From Candidatus Poribacteria bacterium (GTDB lineage Bacteria; Poribacteria; WGA-4E; UBA9662), in the NCBI GenBank assembly GCA_002709695.1, contig PAQF01000039.1:1-58393 (forward strand): a stretch of 58,393 nt of DNA. The letters are read 5' to 3'. Under the pieces are notes generated by a model, which worked only from the letters and a program-made list of their open reading frames with translations, did no database searches and was not told the DNA's origin. Positions 36,201 to 44,876 of this stretch are shown one piece after another (position 1 is the first letter of the stretch; each line of letters opens with the position of its first letter). A program made the translations under genes and the position numbers.

Positions 36201-37217
36201 TTAAATTTCCCTCCCAACAGCAATAGCAATCTGCTTTAAATCGTGTAATAGCTGATTGAATTGATCTGGGAAAAGGGATTGCACACCGTCACCTGTCATC
36301 GAGTTGTCAGGATCATGATGGACTTCAACGATCAGCCCGTCGGCTCCAGCGGCAATTGCAGCTTTGGCCATGGATGGAACGTAGCTTCGAATACCAGTGC
36401 CGTGACTTGGGTCCACGATAATCGGTAAATGGCTTAGTTCTTTGATAGCTGGAACAGCATTTAAATCAAGTGTATTTCGCGTGTGGGTTTCGTAGGTACG
36501 AATTCCACGTTCACAAAGAATGACGTTTGGATTTCCTTCGGCAAGAACATATTCGGCGGCAAGTAACCATTCTTCGATAGTTGAAGAGAGACCCCGCTTT
36601 AAAATAACAGGTTTTCCGTGTCTGCCAATTTCACGCAACAAGGAAAAGTTCTGCATATTGCGTGTGCCGAGTTGAAAGACGTCAGTGTATCTACCAACGA
36701 GACCAACTTCGTGTGGTGTCATTACCTCTGTTACAACACGTAGGTTTGTTTCTTCTCGGGCTGTAGCTAGCATTTTCAGAGCCGATTCACCATAACCTTG
36801 AAAACTATAGGGTCCTGTGCGTGGTTTGAAGGCTCCACCGCGAATGAATTGGGCCCCCGACGCCTCGACATACTTGGCAATTTTAACGATTTGCTCTGTA
36901 GTTTCAACTGCGCATGGCCCTGCCATCATCGCTAATTGTTTGCCACCTATTTTTACTCCATCAACGCTGATTACGGTGTCCTCTTCATGAAATTGTCGGC
37001 TTGCAAGCTTATAGGGAGCGCTGATTGGCATGATGCGTGACACTCCAGACATAGACTCTATTGGAGTATCACTCAGTGCTGTTTTATCGCCAATTACCGC
37101 GATTACAGTACACTGTTCTCCGACGTTCATTTGAGTTTTTAATCCTGCGTCATGTGTGCGTCGCACCACTTGTTCTATTTGTTCTTTGGTGGCACCATTT
37201 TCCATTATGATAACCAT
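36201..37217 (-). CDS. aroF: 3-deoxy-7-phosphoheptulonate synthase, type I-beta with N-terminal regulatory domain
   Basis: A 338-residue DAHP synthase, the first enzyme of the shikimate pathway. Residues 1-67 form the ferredoxin-like (FL) regulatory domain (MVIIMENGATKEQIEQVV.. TVIAVIGD), the feedback site in Thermotoga-type enzymes. The barrel has AGPCAVET, GGAFKPRTGPYSFQG, TEVM, LGTRNMQNFSLL, LKRGLSSTIEEWL, CERGIRTYE and VDPSHGTGIR, the last with the metal-binding histidine. AAGGAGGTGGG is a strong ribosome site six bases before the ATG. Upstream is an attenuator-like leader with a Phe/Tyr-rich leader peptide, so aromatic amino-acid control is expected both at RNA and protein level. Confidence 0.95.
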   Translation of the reverse strand: MVIIMENGATKEQIEQVVRRTHDAGLKTQMNVGEQCTVIAVIGDKTALSDTPIESMSGVSRIMPISAPYKLASRQFHEEDTVISVDGVKIGGKQLAMMAGPCAVETTEQIVKIAKYVEASGAQFIRGGAFKPRTGPYSFQGYGESALKMLATAREETNLRVVTEVMTPHEVGLVGRYTDVFQLGTRNMQNFSLLREIGRHGKPVILKRGLSSTIEEWLLAAEYVLAEGNPNVILCERGIRTYETHTRNTLDLNAVPAIKELSHLPIIVDPSHGTGIRSYVPSMAKAAIAAGADGLIVEVHHDPDNSMTGDGVQSLFPDQFNQLLHDLKQIAIAVGREI

Positions 37218-37255
37218 CTTTTATGTCCCACCTCCTTGAAAAAAACCTTGAAATT

Positions 37256-37294
37256 AAAAACGCCCGTCATCGACTTTCTGTTTCGATGATGGGC
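37256..37294 (-). terminator. Intrinsic terminator in the aroF leader (attenuator)
   Basis: On the minus strand GCCCATCATCGA (37294-37283) pairs with TCGATGACGGGC (37273-37262), 11 of 12 base pairs, around a nine-base loop, followed by GTTTTTAAT. It ends about 45 bases before the aroF start, so it can stop transcription ahead of the gene. Confidence 0.85.
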
Positions 37295-37320
37295 ATTTCT
37301 GGTAGAGCTGCCAGTATGTC

Positions 37321-37422
37321 CTAAGGTTCGTTTCCAAATTGCCTGCCATCGACTTCAGAATAGATGTTAAACGTATAATAAAGGCAAAAGATACTTGAAA
37401 GTTCGATCCGGATTCGTGACAT
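37321..37422 (-). CDS. Putative aroF leader peptide, Phe/Tyr-rich
   Basis: A 33-codon frame from ATG 37422 to TAG 37321. GAGGAG lies 12 bases before the ATG, and the start is about 30 bases after the predicted transcription start. Residues 11-21 read IFCLYYTFNIY, so two Phe and three Tyr codons (TTT, TAT TAT, TTT, TAT) stand together; a further Phe is residue 29. In classical attenuation, ribosomes stalled at scarce Phe-tRNA or Tyr-tRNA let an antiterminator form. Bases 37340-37352 (TCGATGGCAGGCA) can pair 10 of 13 with the 5' arm of the terminator (37283-37295) and lie within the last codons, as the model demands. Inference from sequence only. Confidence 0.6.
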   Translation of the reverse strand: MSRIRIELSSIFCLYYTFNIYSEVDGRQFGNEP

Positions 37423-37457
37423 TGGAAATGAATTCTCCTCAGAAAATTGCGTCGTAT

Positions 37458-37486
37458 ATTCTAACAAGATAACCACATGGTGTCAA
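37458..37486 (-). promoter_or_regulatory. Promoter of aroF
   Basis: On the minus strand TTGACA (37486-37481), a 17-base spacer and TAGAAT (37463-37458). The expected start point is near 37451, which puts the whole leader peptide and terminator into the transcript. Confidence 0.85.
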
Positions 37487-37535
37487 GAAAATCCTTATTT
37501 AATAGTTTTTAATATAAAACTTAAGTTGATTCTTG

Positions 37536-38849
37536 TTAAATTTTAGACAAAATTGCTTGTATATTATCAATAAAACAATCAATAGAGCAAACCTCCTGTT
37601 CCCGTGTTCTCATATTGCGGATTGCCAGCTGCCCATTTGATAATTCATCAGGAGCAATTACTAAGGCCAGTGGAATTCCCTTTCGATTTGCATAACCGAA
37701 AGTTTGGCGGAATGATTTCGGTTCCCCATAAATTTCAGAGTTAACACCCGCAGATCTCAGTTGAGCTAGAAACCTCAAACTCTGGGGGATTAATTCTGTG
37801 TTAAATGGAACGACAAGTACTTGAGTCTTTGTTGTAATCTGTGGTAAAAGGTTCAGCTTTTCCATTGAATCAATCAAACGTTCTAACCCGAAGGAAGTTC
37901 CGACTGCTGGGATATGCTTGCCTGTATATTGACCAATTAATGTATCCCACCGTCCCCCTCCGACGACACTGCCAATACTTGCATCCTTGATGACTACTTC
38001 GAATACTGGACCAGTGTAGTAATCCAATCCTCTAGCTAGTGCTGGGTCAAATCGATAATAGCCCTCATCGATTCCGAGTTCTGATAAATATGATCGAATT
38101 TCACGTAATTCGTTGACACCTTCTTGGGCGATACCACCAATGGCCTTTTCTAAATCGCTCAAGACTGCTTCGTGATGTCCCTCAATTTCGACTATAGAGA
38201 ATATCTTTTTGATAGCTTGGTCAGAGATGTCAGATTTAGCTAGTTCTTGTCTGACTTTTTCTTGTCCAATTTTTTCTAGCTTGTCAATTGAACGGCAGAT
38301 TTCTTTTAGTTTGTCGCCAACTTCCGCATATTTAACCATTCCATCAAGTATCTTGCGATTGTTGATTAGAATTTCGAACTGATGGAACCCAAAACTAATC
38401 ATCATCTCGTAAATTGCTGCAATGATCTCAGCATCTTGTAGCATTGACTTACTACCAATGGCATCGATATCACATTGTGTGAATTCGCGATAACGACCTC
38501 TCTGTGGGCGTTCACCACGCCAAACTTGTTGGATTTGGTAACGTTTGAAAATTGGTCGAACAAGTTCCGAATTCATGGCAATTACCCGGGAAAGCGGGAC
38601 TGTTAGATCATATCGTAAGGCAAGCGTTTTCCCATCTTTGTAGTCAAGTCGATAGATTAGATTTTCCGCTTCTTCTCCATACTTTCCTGTCAAGATATCG
38701 TAAAATTCCATAGCTGGTGTCTCAAGGGGTTCGAAACCGTATCTCTCGAATAGGGCTTGAAGCTTTGAAACGACAAGTCCGCGATAGTTCATCTGTTCCG
38801 GCAGTCGATCTCGAAGGCCAGAATAAATTCGAGGTTTAATGAATTCCAT
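37536..38849 (-). CDS. hisS: Histidyl-tRNA synthetase
   Basis: A 437-residue class II synthetase; it charges tRNA-His. Motif 2 is in IQQVWRGERPQRGRYREFTQCDIDAIG, the histidine-specific block LARGLDYYTGPVFEVV follows, and motif 3 is in TSFGLERLIDSM. The N-terminus IYSGLRDRLPEQMNYR and the C-terminal alpha/beta anticodon-binding domain (TKTQVLVVPFNTELIPQSLRFLAQLRSAGV) are complete. AAGGAG stands 11 bases before the ATG, just behind a strong terminator, so expression is probably controlled by attenuation in the leader. Confidence 0.96.
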   Translation of the reverse strand: MEFIKPRIYSGLRDRLPEQMNYRGLVVSKLQALFERYGFEPLETPAMEFYDILTGKYGEEAENLIYRLDYKDGKTLALRYDLTVPLSRVIAMNSELVRPIFKRYQIQQVWRGERPQRGRYREFTQCDIDAIGSKSMLQDAEIIAAIYEMMISFGFHQFEILINNRKILDGMVKYAEVGDKLKEICRSIDKLEKIGQEKVRQELAKSDISDQAIKKIFSIVEIEGHHEAVLSDLEKAIGGIAQEGVNELREIRSYLSELGIDEGYYRFDPALARGLDYYTGPVFEVVIKDASIGSVVGGGRWDTLIGQYTGKHIPAVGTSFGLERLIDSMEKLNLLPQITTKTQVLVVPFNTELIPQSLRFLAQLRSAGVNSEIYGEPKSFRQTFGYANRKGIPLALVIAPDELSNGQLAIRNMRTREQEVCSIDCFIDNIQAILSKI

Positions 38850-38875
38850 GTTAGGAAGAGCTCCTTACTTACGAT

Positions 38876-38928
38876 GCCAAAACAAAGTGCCCATCACTAA
38901 TTTTAATTCTGATGATGGGCACTTTGTT
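38876..38928 (-). terminator. Intrinsic terminator in the hisS leader (attenuator)
   Basis: Two perfect 16-base arms (38913-38928 and 38881-38896) around a 16-base loop; the GC-rich core GTGCCCATCA/TGATGGGCAC is followed on the minus strand by CTTTGTTTTGG. It lies between the hisS promoter (39095-39123) and the hisS ribosome site, so it must be bypassed for expression. Confidence 0.85.
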
Positions 38929-39094
38929 TCGACGGTTTCTATATGAGATTAGCGGGATCCTGATCTTGAATCGTCCAAACATTAAATCTTGAGAGAACGG
39001 GGGAATTGAGGGTGAGGTTTTAACCACTACAACGAAAAATCCAATCTTAAAGATTGAGATATTAAGAATATCCTCCGCAAAACCTAACCATCCC

Positions 39095-39123
39095 ATTCTA
39101 GCAAAGTAGCCGTATTATGTCAA
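39095..39123 (-). promoter_or_regulatory. Promoter of hisS
   Basis: On the minus strand TTGACA (39123-39118), a 17-base spacer and TAGAAT (39100-39095). Start point near 39088 gives a leader of about 240 bases with no His-codon cluster and no T-box motif. The sensing element is therefore unidentified. Confidence 0.85.
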
Positions 39124-39140
39124 GCAGATCCCTCTCAACT

Positions 39141-39935
39141 TCAAATCGGATAAACAATGTATGAGTTTCGATCCATGATTATCGGTTGTGGGCCGGTAGC
39201 TGAAAAGTTTGCAGCCCATTCTTCTGGGTTATAATCGCGTTTGACAAAACAGGCACGGTGAGTTGGAGCAGCATGTTTAAGACCGATCCTTTGTGCCATC
39301 TTTACGCTTCCGTTGAAAAAGGGAAATTCGCCTTCTGTTGGGTGATTTGTTAGAAAACCGATATCAGGGTTTAGTTCTGCAATAGGTGTGACGAGGTCAT
39401 CATGATCAGCAAAATTGTTGATTGGATCTCCAGAAAAGTATACTTTTACGCCATCCGCATCAATTACGTAGCCTAGATGAGTGACGTCTGGTGGTGCTAT
39501 GTCTGCTTCTGGATCTCCCGCGGGTGGTTTGGCATAAACTGCATGAGCTATCATCGATCCTAATTCGATTGTGTTGCCAGCATCAATTACATGAGTTTGC
39601 TCCGCTGGAATGTTTGTTTCGGTCAGGATTTGCCGGATACTTTCATGTGGTCCTACGTATTTTACTTTTTTGAAGTTCTCGTGGATACGTAGGATGGACT
39701 CGGTACATGTGTGGTCACCATGAGCATGTGTTAGAAGTACTACGTCTGTGGGCAAATGAGATTCATCCAGTGGTGCTTCAGTATGGATAAACTGCTCAGG
39801 AGATCGTTCACGTGGGAAGTATGGATCTATCTGTACAACGGTACCACTTGAGTCTTTCAAAGCAAAGGTGCTCTGTTCGAACCAGTGGATAGTAATAGTG
39901 TCTTTCACAACGTTAAGGTTTGTAAGTGGATGCAC
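39141..39935 (-). CDS. Metallo-beta-lactamase-fold hydrolase (UlaG-like)
   Basis: A 264-residue cytoplasmic hydrolase. The zinc site is in LLTHAHGDHTCTESI (HxHxDH near residue 74), further ligands in YFSGDPINNFADHDD and KHAAPTHRACF. IHWFEQSTFALKD at the start is the UlaG/L-ascorbate-6-phosphate lactonase-like opening. UlaG-like enzymes hydrolyse lactones or phosphodiesters; the exact substrate is unknown. Its ATG directly follows the stop of the TPR-transglutaminase lipoprotein gene, so both are one operon. The gene ends just upstream of the hisS promoter. Confidence 0.85.
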   Translation of the reverse strand: MHPLTNLNVVKDTITIHWFEQSTFALKDSSGTVVQIDPYFPRERSPEQFIHTEAPLDESHLPTDVVLLTHAHGDHTCTESILRIHENFKKVKYVGPHESIRQILTETNIPAEQTHVIDAGNTIELGSMIAHAVYAKPPAGDPEADIAPPDVTHLGYVIDADGVKVYFSGDPINNFADHDDLVTPIAELNPDIGFLTNHPTEGEFPFFNGSVKMAQRIGLKHAAPTHRACFVKRDYNPEEWAANFSATGPQPIIMDRNSYIVYPI

Positions 39936-42647
39936 TTAGGTTCCTCCAATTTTCTTTTGTAAAATTAAATGTTTCTGATCCTCACGAATCAGTTGACCAA
40001 AAAGCTCTTTTGCCGTTGGATAGTCATTTGGGGCGATAATGGGGTTTTTAACCATTAGATGTAACTGGGCGTAGACTGTACTTTTTTCGTGACTATATTT
40101 ACTGCTGAAACTGGCGAAATACGAATCCTCACTAATGTTCGGTGGAAGTATAACGTCCCAATTCTTGGGAATCTGGACTTCGGTTGACCTTACTACTTGT
40201 ATTGGGTGACTCAAACTTAGTGAATATTGACGTTTATGTGGCGCAAAAATCCGGGCATAATCCTCAAAATCACCACTAGGGAGTGATAGCAGAAACCGTT
40301 CCTCAGTTACTGACGTCGTGTTTAGCTCGAAATGAAATTTGATTCTGAATCGTGTTGGTGAACTCAAATCTTGCAGGTCTGACATTTGGACTTGGTCAAC
40401 TTGTAAATTTGTAAACTGATTATTCAATTCAGCCGCGAAAGTTTGCTTGATATTGATTGGGTTAACCTGTTTATAGGCGAATCGATAATCGATATCGTAT
40501 TGTCCTGTAGGTAGAATCTCCATTTCACCACGAACTACATCTACATCATTTGAGTTGATGATAATCTTTGTGTTAATAATCAGCTGATTAGATTTTGATG
40601 GTGCTGTAGGGGTTTCAAGAAACTCGGCTGTCTTTTTTCTCACTACAAGAGCTTGACGTCCTTGGTCAGTTGCTGGGAGGTTTCCAAAAGGGCAGGTCTC
40701 GGATGTAGGATCCAACCATATGATTCTACCATTTTGCTGGGGAATCATTGTGATTAAATGACTGAATTGGCCTGTCGATGGCATATCTAGGTCAATGTGT
40801 GCAAAAGGTGATGGATTGATTAAAGCAGGGAATGCTGGTACATCAATTTGGTCAAGCATTGAAATCATCAAAGTTGTTTTGTCCTTACAATCGCCATAGC
40901 GTTTATGTAACACTTGGCTTGCTAAAGAAGGTTGATATGCAGCTGTTCCTAGCTCAATTCCGACATACCGAATTTCGCTTGTAACAAAATTGTAGATGGT
41001 ACGAATTTTTTCGTACTGTGTTTCTAGGCCTGCAGTTAAATTGTTGACTGTTTGTTTCATGTTCGCATCGAAGTCGTACCGGTCTTTAGCTAACTCTCTA
41101 TACCAACTTGAGACTTCATTCCACGAATCAAAAGAGGAAAAACTGAATCGTGGTACGATCTCGTTAATATTGGGCATTCCGATTTCTTCGTGTATTGCTG
41201 GAGTTTTACCGTAGTGCCAAAGATAAGTTACAATTCCATCTTCTGATACAACCTGTGGTTCGATCACACAATTTACCGCCTTCCATCGGAAAACACGATC
41301 CTTCGGCAACCGAAGTGCATAGTTTGTCTGCAAGGTTGGATTGGTTGACTGAAAATGAAATCCTCCCGAGAAACGGTTCTCACCACTGGATACGGCGGCA
41401 TCTTCAATTGAAACTTGGTATTCAATTGTGCAACCTGGTTCAAGGGCTGGCATCGAAATCACGTGCCAGATGGTATCAGAATACAAATTATACTCGAGGA
41501 GCCCTGGGGGAGTTACTCTGTTAAATGCTTCCGACTGGAATATTGATCCATCAGGCAAGATAGTGCGAGCTTGATTGACGGTAAGGTACTGAGCTTTTGG
41601 ATTATAAGGAATAGCAATGTCGTCGTATTGTTTAATGCCGCGATGTGTTAATAATTTAATGATTTGATGTGTGGTGTAACGAGTTTGGCCATTGGGCAGG
41701 ATTTCATGAGAGAACTGATTTAGCAAAATGACAGCATCTGCGTTCGGATATGTGGTTTCCGTCAGATGTCCATCTTTGATGATTTGCTCATTATCGATCT
41801 CAATGATATCAACGGGACTGATCTCAACGATATTTGGGGGCGATATTTGATTTAAGGCTTGCAACCTGTCTTTAGCAAGTAGGTTTTCTGGATCTATCTC
41901 CAATATTTTGCTATATTGGATTTGTGCTTCGAAATGTCGGTCTACATCCTCAAAGATGGCACCGAGTTGTTGCCGTGCCCAAATGTCATTATGAAAAAGC
42001 CGTATAGATTCTCGGTACTCCGCAATAGCTTCACCTATGTCTCCACGCTCTTGAAAAATGAGTGCCAAATAATTGTGTAAATTCTTGCTTTCCGTTCTTT
42101 TGCATGTTGGATCGATAGTTAAGGCTTTCCGTAAGGTCATTTCCGCATCATCGAGTTTACCTGTTTGTTTGTATGCCAAACCGAGATGGTTTAATGCATA
42201 CAAATTACGAGAATTGATGCGTAGTGAATTCTCGAATTGTTCTGTAGCTGCTTCGTAATTCCCGAGTTTTTCATGAATATAACCAAGATAATTTCGTGCA
42301 TTTTGATCTTTAGGTTCCAACTCTACGTAATTGGAAAAGGCATCTCGTGCTTTTTCATAGTCCTGCGTCTGAAAATATATCTTTGCTATCTCGATATGGG
42401 GAAGACTGTGTTTGGGCTTTATCAACAGGGCATTTTGGAAAGCCTCAAGTGCTAGTAGGAAATTCCCATTTAGTAATGCTTGATCAGCTATGCTAATTTG
42501 TTCTTTCCATTGTTGATTTCGTTGTATTAATGGGTCAACAGGTTTTTGTTTTGGTAATAGGTGACCTTGGTGAATTAACGTGCACCCGTTTAGTAGAAAA
42601 ACAAAAGAGAATAGGGCCAATTTACGTTTCAAGTGATGTGCAAGCAT
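39936..42647 (-). CDS. TPR lipoprotein with DUF3857 and transglutaminase-like domains
   Basis: A 903-residue envelope protein. The N-terminus LALFSFVFLLNGC is a lipoprotein signal with Cys as residue 22. TPR repeats run from about 50 to 270 (ALLNGNFLLALEAFQNALLI, YEKARDAFSNYVELEPKDQNARNYLGYI and others). A DUF3857 domain follows (ANAVILLNQFSHEIL..TTHQIIKLLTHRG, roughly 305-480), then a transglutaminase-like core near 540-640 with YGDCKDKTTLMISML supplying the catalytic Cys; a His is expected in the HIDLDMPSTGQFSHLI segment. The C-terminus is a DUF-type beta domain. Such proteins occur in Bacteroidetes, Acidobacteria and related groups, function undefined. Followed at once by the UlaG-like gene. 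Confidence 0.85.
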   Translation of the reverse strand: MLAHHLKRKLALFSFVFLLNGCTLIHQGHLLPKQKPVDPLIQRNQQWKEQISIADQALLNGNFLLALEAFQNALLIKPKHSLPHIEIAKIYFQTQDYEKARDAFSNYVELEPKDQNARNYLGYIHEKLGNYEAATEQFENSLRINSRNLYALNHLGLAYKQTGKLDDAEMTLRKALTIDPTCKRTESKNLHNYLALIFQERGDIGEAIAEYRESIRLFHNDIWARQQLGAIFEDVDRHFEAQIQYSKILEIDPENLLAKDRLQALNQISPPNIVEISPVDIIEIDNEQIIKDGHLTETTYPNADAVILLNQFSHEILPNGQTRYTTHQIIKLLTHRGIKQYDDIAIPYNPKAQYLTVNQARTILPDGSIFQSEAFNRVTPPGLLEYNLYSDTIWHVISMPALEPGCTIEYQVSIEDAAVSSGENRFSGGFHFQSTNPTLQTNYALRLPKDRVFRWKAVNCVIEPQVVSEDGIVTYLWHYGKTPAIHEEIGMPNINEIVPRFSFSSFDSWNEVSSWYRELAKDRYDFDANMKQTVNNLTAGLETQYEKIRTIYNFVTSEIRYVGIELGTAAYQPSLASQVLHKRYGDCKDKTTLMISMLDQIDVPAFPALINPSPFAHIDLDMPSTGQFSHLITMIPQQNGRIIWLDPTSETCPFGNLPATDQGRQALVVRKKTAEFLETPTAPSKSNQLIINTKIIINSNDVDVVRGEMEILPTGQYDIDYRFAYKQVNPINIKQTFAAELNNQFTNLQVDQVQMSDLQDLSSPTRFRIKFHFELNTTSVTEERFLLSLPSGDFEDYARIFAPHKRQYSLSLSHPIQVVRSTEVQIPKNWDVILPPNISEDSYFASFSSKYSHEKSTVYAQLHLMVKNPIIAPNDYPTAKELFGQLIREDQKHLILQKKIGGT

Positions 42648-42867
42648 AGTTCGAATTGGAAATGAGTAGTTGAAATAAAGTGCTTATTAATTTGCTGAGT
42701 TGAACATTATGAGCATAATGGTATCAGATAACGTTATCAGTTTAACAAATTTGTGTTCCAGACTGCAAACAGAAGCTAGTAACATAGGAACATTGACAGA
42801 AGAACGGAAGATTTGATAGAATAGGCATCTGGGAAGAAGTGACAATATAATTTTAGGAAAAATTAAA
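42648..42867. promoter_or_regulatory. Divergent control region upstream of leuC
   Basis: On the plus strand TTGACA (42793-42798), 18 bases and TAGAAT (42817-42822) form a promoter for leuCD-pth. Farther up are a perfect 12-base palindrome GATAACGTTATC (42727-42738) and CATTAT-GAGC-ATAATG (42705-42720), candidate operators lying 55-90 bases upstream of the -35. No leader peptide or T-box is seen in the short leader. Confidence 0.7.
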
Positions 42868-44274
42868 ATGTCCTCTAAGACAATGTTTAAAAAAATCTGG
42901 GATAATCACGTCGTCCGAGAATTGCAAGGTGAGGCCACGATTTTATATATTGATACACATTTAATTCATGAAGTGACTTCCCCTCAGGCTTTTGAAGGAC
43001 TTCGCTTGGCAAACCGGGGAGTCCGTCGGCCAAGTCAAACGTTTGCTACTATGGATCACAACGTTCCAACAACAGACCGGTCGTTGCCAATTACTGATTT
43101 GATATCGAAAAAGCAAATGGAGACGTTGACAGAAAACTGCGAGGAATTTGGGATTAGGCTGTATGATTTGCATCATTCGGATCAAGGAATTGTCCACGTC
43201 CTTGGCCCTGAGCTTGGGCTCACACAGCCCGGTATGACAATTGTTTGTGGTGACAGTCATACCTCGACGCATGGGGCATTTGGCGCTCTTGCATTTGGTA
43301 TTGGTACTAGCGAAATTGAGCATGTTCTCGCTACACAATGTTTGCTTCAATATCAACCTGAGACTTTTGAGATTCGAATAGATGGACAACTTCAGTTTGG
43401 TGTGACAGCTAAAGACATTATCCTTTCAGTTATCGGTAAGATTGGTATAGACGGTGGTACGGGGACAGTAGTCGAATACACAGGGTCAGCAATAAAGTCA
43501 TTAGATGTTGAGGAACGGATGACAATTTGCAACATGTCAATTGAAGCAGGTGCTCGTGCAGGTATGATCGCTCCCGATGATAAAACGTATGAGTATGTTG
43601 CAGGACGTGAGTTTTCACCAAAAGGTGAAGAATTTGACAAAGCTGTTGCGACATGGAAAAAGTTGCCGACTGATTCTGGGGCAACATATGATCATTCGAT
43701 TACGCTATCAGCTGAGGACTTAGTACCACAGGTTACTTGGGGTACTAATCCTGAGATGGTTGTTAATGTTACAGAAACTGTTCCTGATCCAGACAAAATG
43801 CCAACTCAACATCAGAAAAAAGCTGCAGAAAACGCTTTGGTATACATGGGGCTGAGGCCAAATACTCCAATCACCCAGATTGCAATCGATAAGGTTTTTA
43901 TCGGCAGTTGTACGAACTCACGTATCACAGATCTGCGGGTAGCTGCGGAAGTTGCCAAGGACCGGAAAGTATCTTCCGGCGTCAATGCGATCGTTGTTCC
44001 TGGCTCACAAGCGGTTAAGCGTCAAGCAGAAGCTGAAGGGTTGGATAAAGTTTTTCGAGCAGCAGGCTTTGAATGGAGAGAGGCTGGTTGTAGCATGTGT
44101 CTAGCTATGAACGATGATGTACTTCAGCCTGGTGAACGATGTGCAAGCACATCCAACCGGAATTTCGAAGGTAGGCAAGGCAAAGATGGTCGAACCCATT
44201 TGGTTAGTCCCCAAATGGCTGCTGCGGCTGCTATCGAAGGGAAGTTTGTTGATGTCCGTGCTTGGGGAAACTAA
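42868..44274 (+). CDS. leuC: 3-isopropylmalate dehydratase, large subunit
   Basis: A 468-residue aconitase-family subunit. With LeuD it isomerises 2- to 3-isopropylmalate. The 4Fe-4S cluster cysteines are in [15 protein letters not shown] and [33 protein letters not shown] and [13 protein letters not shown] are signature blocks. AGGAAAA is a weak ribosome site. Translationally close to leuD (11 bases gap). leuB is not in the window. Confidence 0.97.
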   Translation: MSSKTMFKKIWDNHVVRELQGEATILYIDTHLIHEVTSPQAFEGLRLANRGVRRPSQTFATMDHNVPTTDRSLPITDLISKKQMETLTENCEEFGIRLYDLHHSDQGIVHVLGPELGLTQPGMTIVCGDSHTSTHGAFGALAFGIGTSEIEHVLATQCLLQYQPETFEIRIDGQLQFGVTAKDIILSVIGKIGIDGGTGTVVEYTGSAIKSLDVEERMTICNMSIEAGARAGMIAPDDKTYEYVAGREFSPKGEEFDKAVATWKKLPTDSGATYDHSITLSAEDLVPQVTWGTNPEMVVNVTETVPDPDKMPTQHQKKAAENALVYMGLRPNTPITQIAIDKVFIGSCTNSRITDLRVAAEVAKDRKVSSGVNAIVVPGSQAVKRQAEAEGLDKVFRAAGFEWREAGCSMCLAMNDDVLQPGERCASTSNRNFEGRQGKDGRTHLVSPQMAAAAAIEGKFVDVRAWGN

Positions 44275-44285
44275 AGGGAATTAAT

Positions 44286-44876
44286 ATGGAACCATTCCGA
44301 GAGCACATTGGTTTATGTGTCCCATTAGATCGGGTTAACATCGATACAGATCAAATTATTCCTAAGCAATTTTTGAAACGGATTGAACGAACAGGGTTTG
44401 GAGAATTTCTTTTTAATGATTGGCGTTACTATGATGATGGTAGTATTAACCCAGATTTTATACTTAATCGAGATCTGTATAAGGGTGGTACTATACTAAT
44501 CACTGGTGCAAATTTTGGGTGTGGCAGTTCACGAGAACATGCTCCTTGGGCATTACTTGATTATGGCTTTCGTGTGATCATCGCACCTTCATTTGCAGAC
44601 ATCTTCAAAAACAATTGTTGTAAAAATGGAATTCTGCCCGTGATTTTATCCACTGAATCTGTGGAAGAGTTGATGTTGGCGTCAACCTCTGAAGACGGTT
44701 ATCGGCTTAAGATTGACCTTGAAGCACAGCTCGTAATTCGGCCAGATAATGTCTCCTATTCTTTTGAGATCGATAATTTTCAGAAGAATTGTATGTTGAA
44801 AGGTATTGATGAGATTGGTTGGACCTTGCAATTTGAGTCACAGATTGCTGATTATGAGGCAAAATCCGGAATCTGA
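44286..44876 (+). CDS. leuD: 3-isopropylmalate dehydratase, small subunit
   Basis: A 196-residue swivelling-domain subunit from ATG 44286, which has AAAGGGA upstream; the longer frame overlaps leu[23 protein letters not shown] (about 19-40) and [28 protein letters not shown] are diagnostic. The stop TGA is followed directly by the ATG of pth, so leuC-leuD-pth are one operon. Confidence 0.96.
   Translation: MEPFREHIGLCVPLDRVNIDTDQIIPKQFLKRIERTGFGEFLFNDWRYYDDGSINPDFILNRDLYKGGTILITGANFGCGSSREHAPWALLDYGFRVIIAPSFADIFKNNCCKNGILPVILSTESVEELMLASTSEDGYRLKIDLEAQLVIRPDNVSYSFEIDNFQKNCMLKGIDEIGWTLQFESQIADYEAKSGI

Noticed and set aside
37218-37451. T-box in the aroF leader
   Set aside because: The core TGGNACCGCG sequence is missing; the leader peptide model fits better.
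38869-39096. 75-codon minus-strand ORF across the hisS leader
   Set aside because: Its ATG lies in the -10 element of the hisS promoter and it reads through the terminator stem, so it is not a leader peptide.
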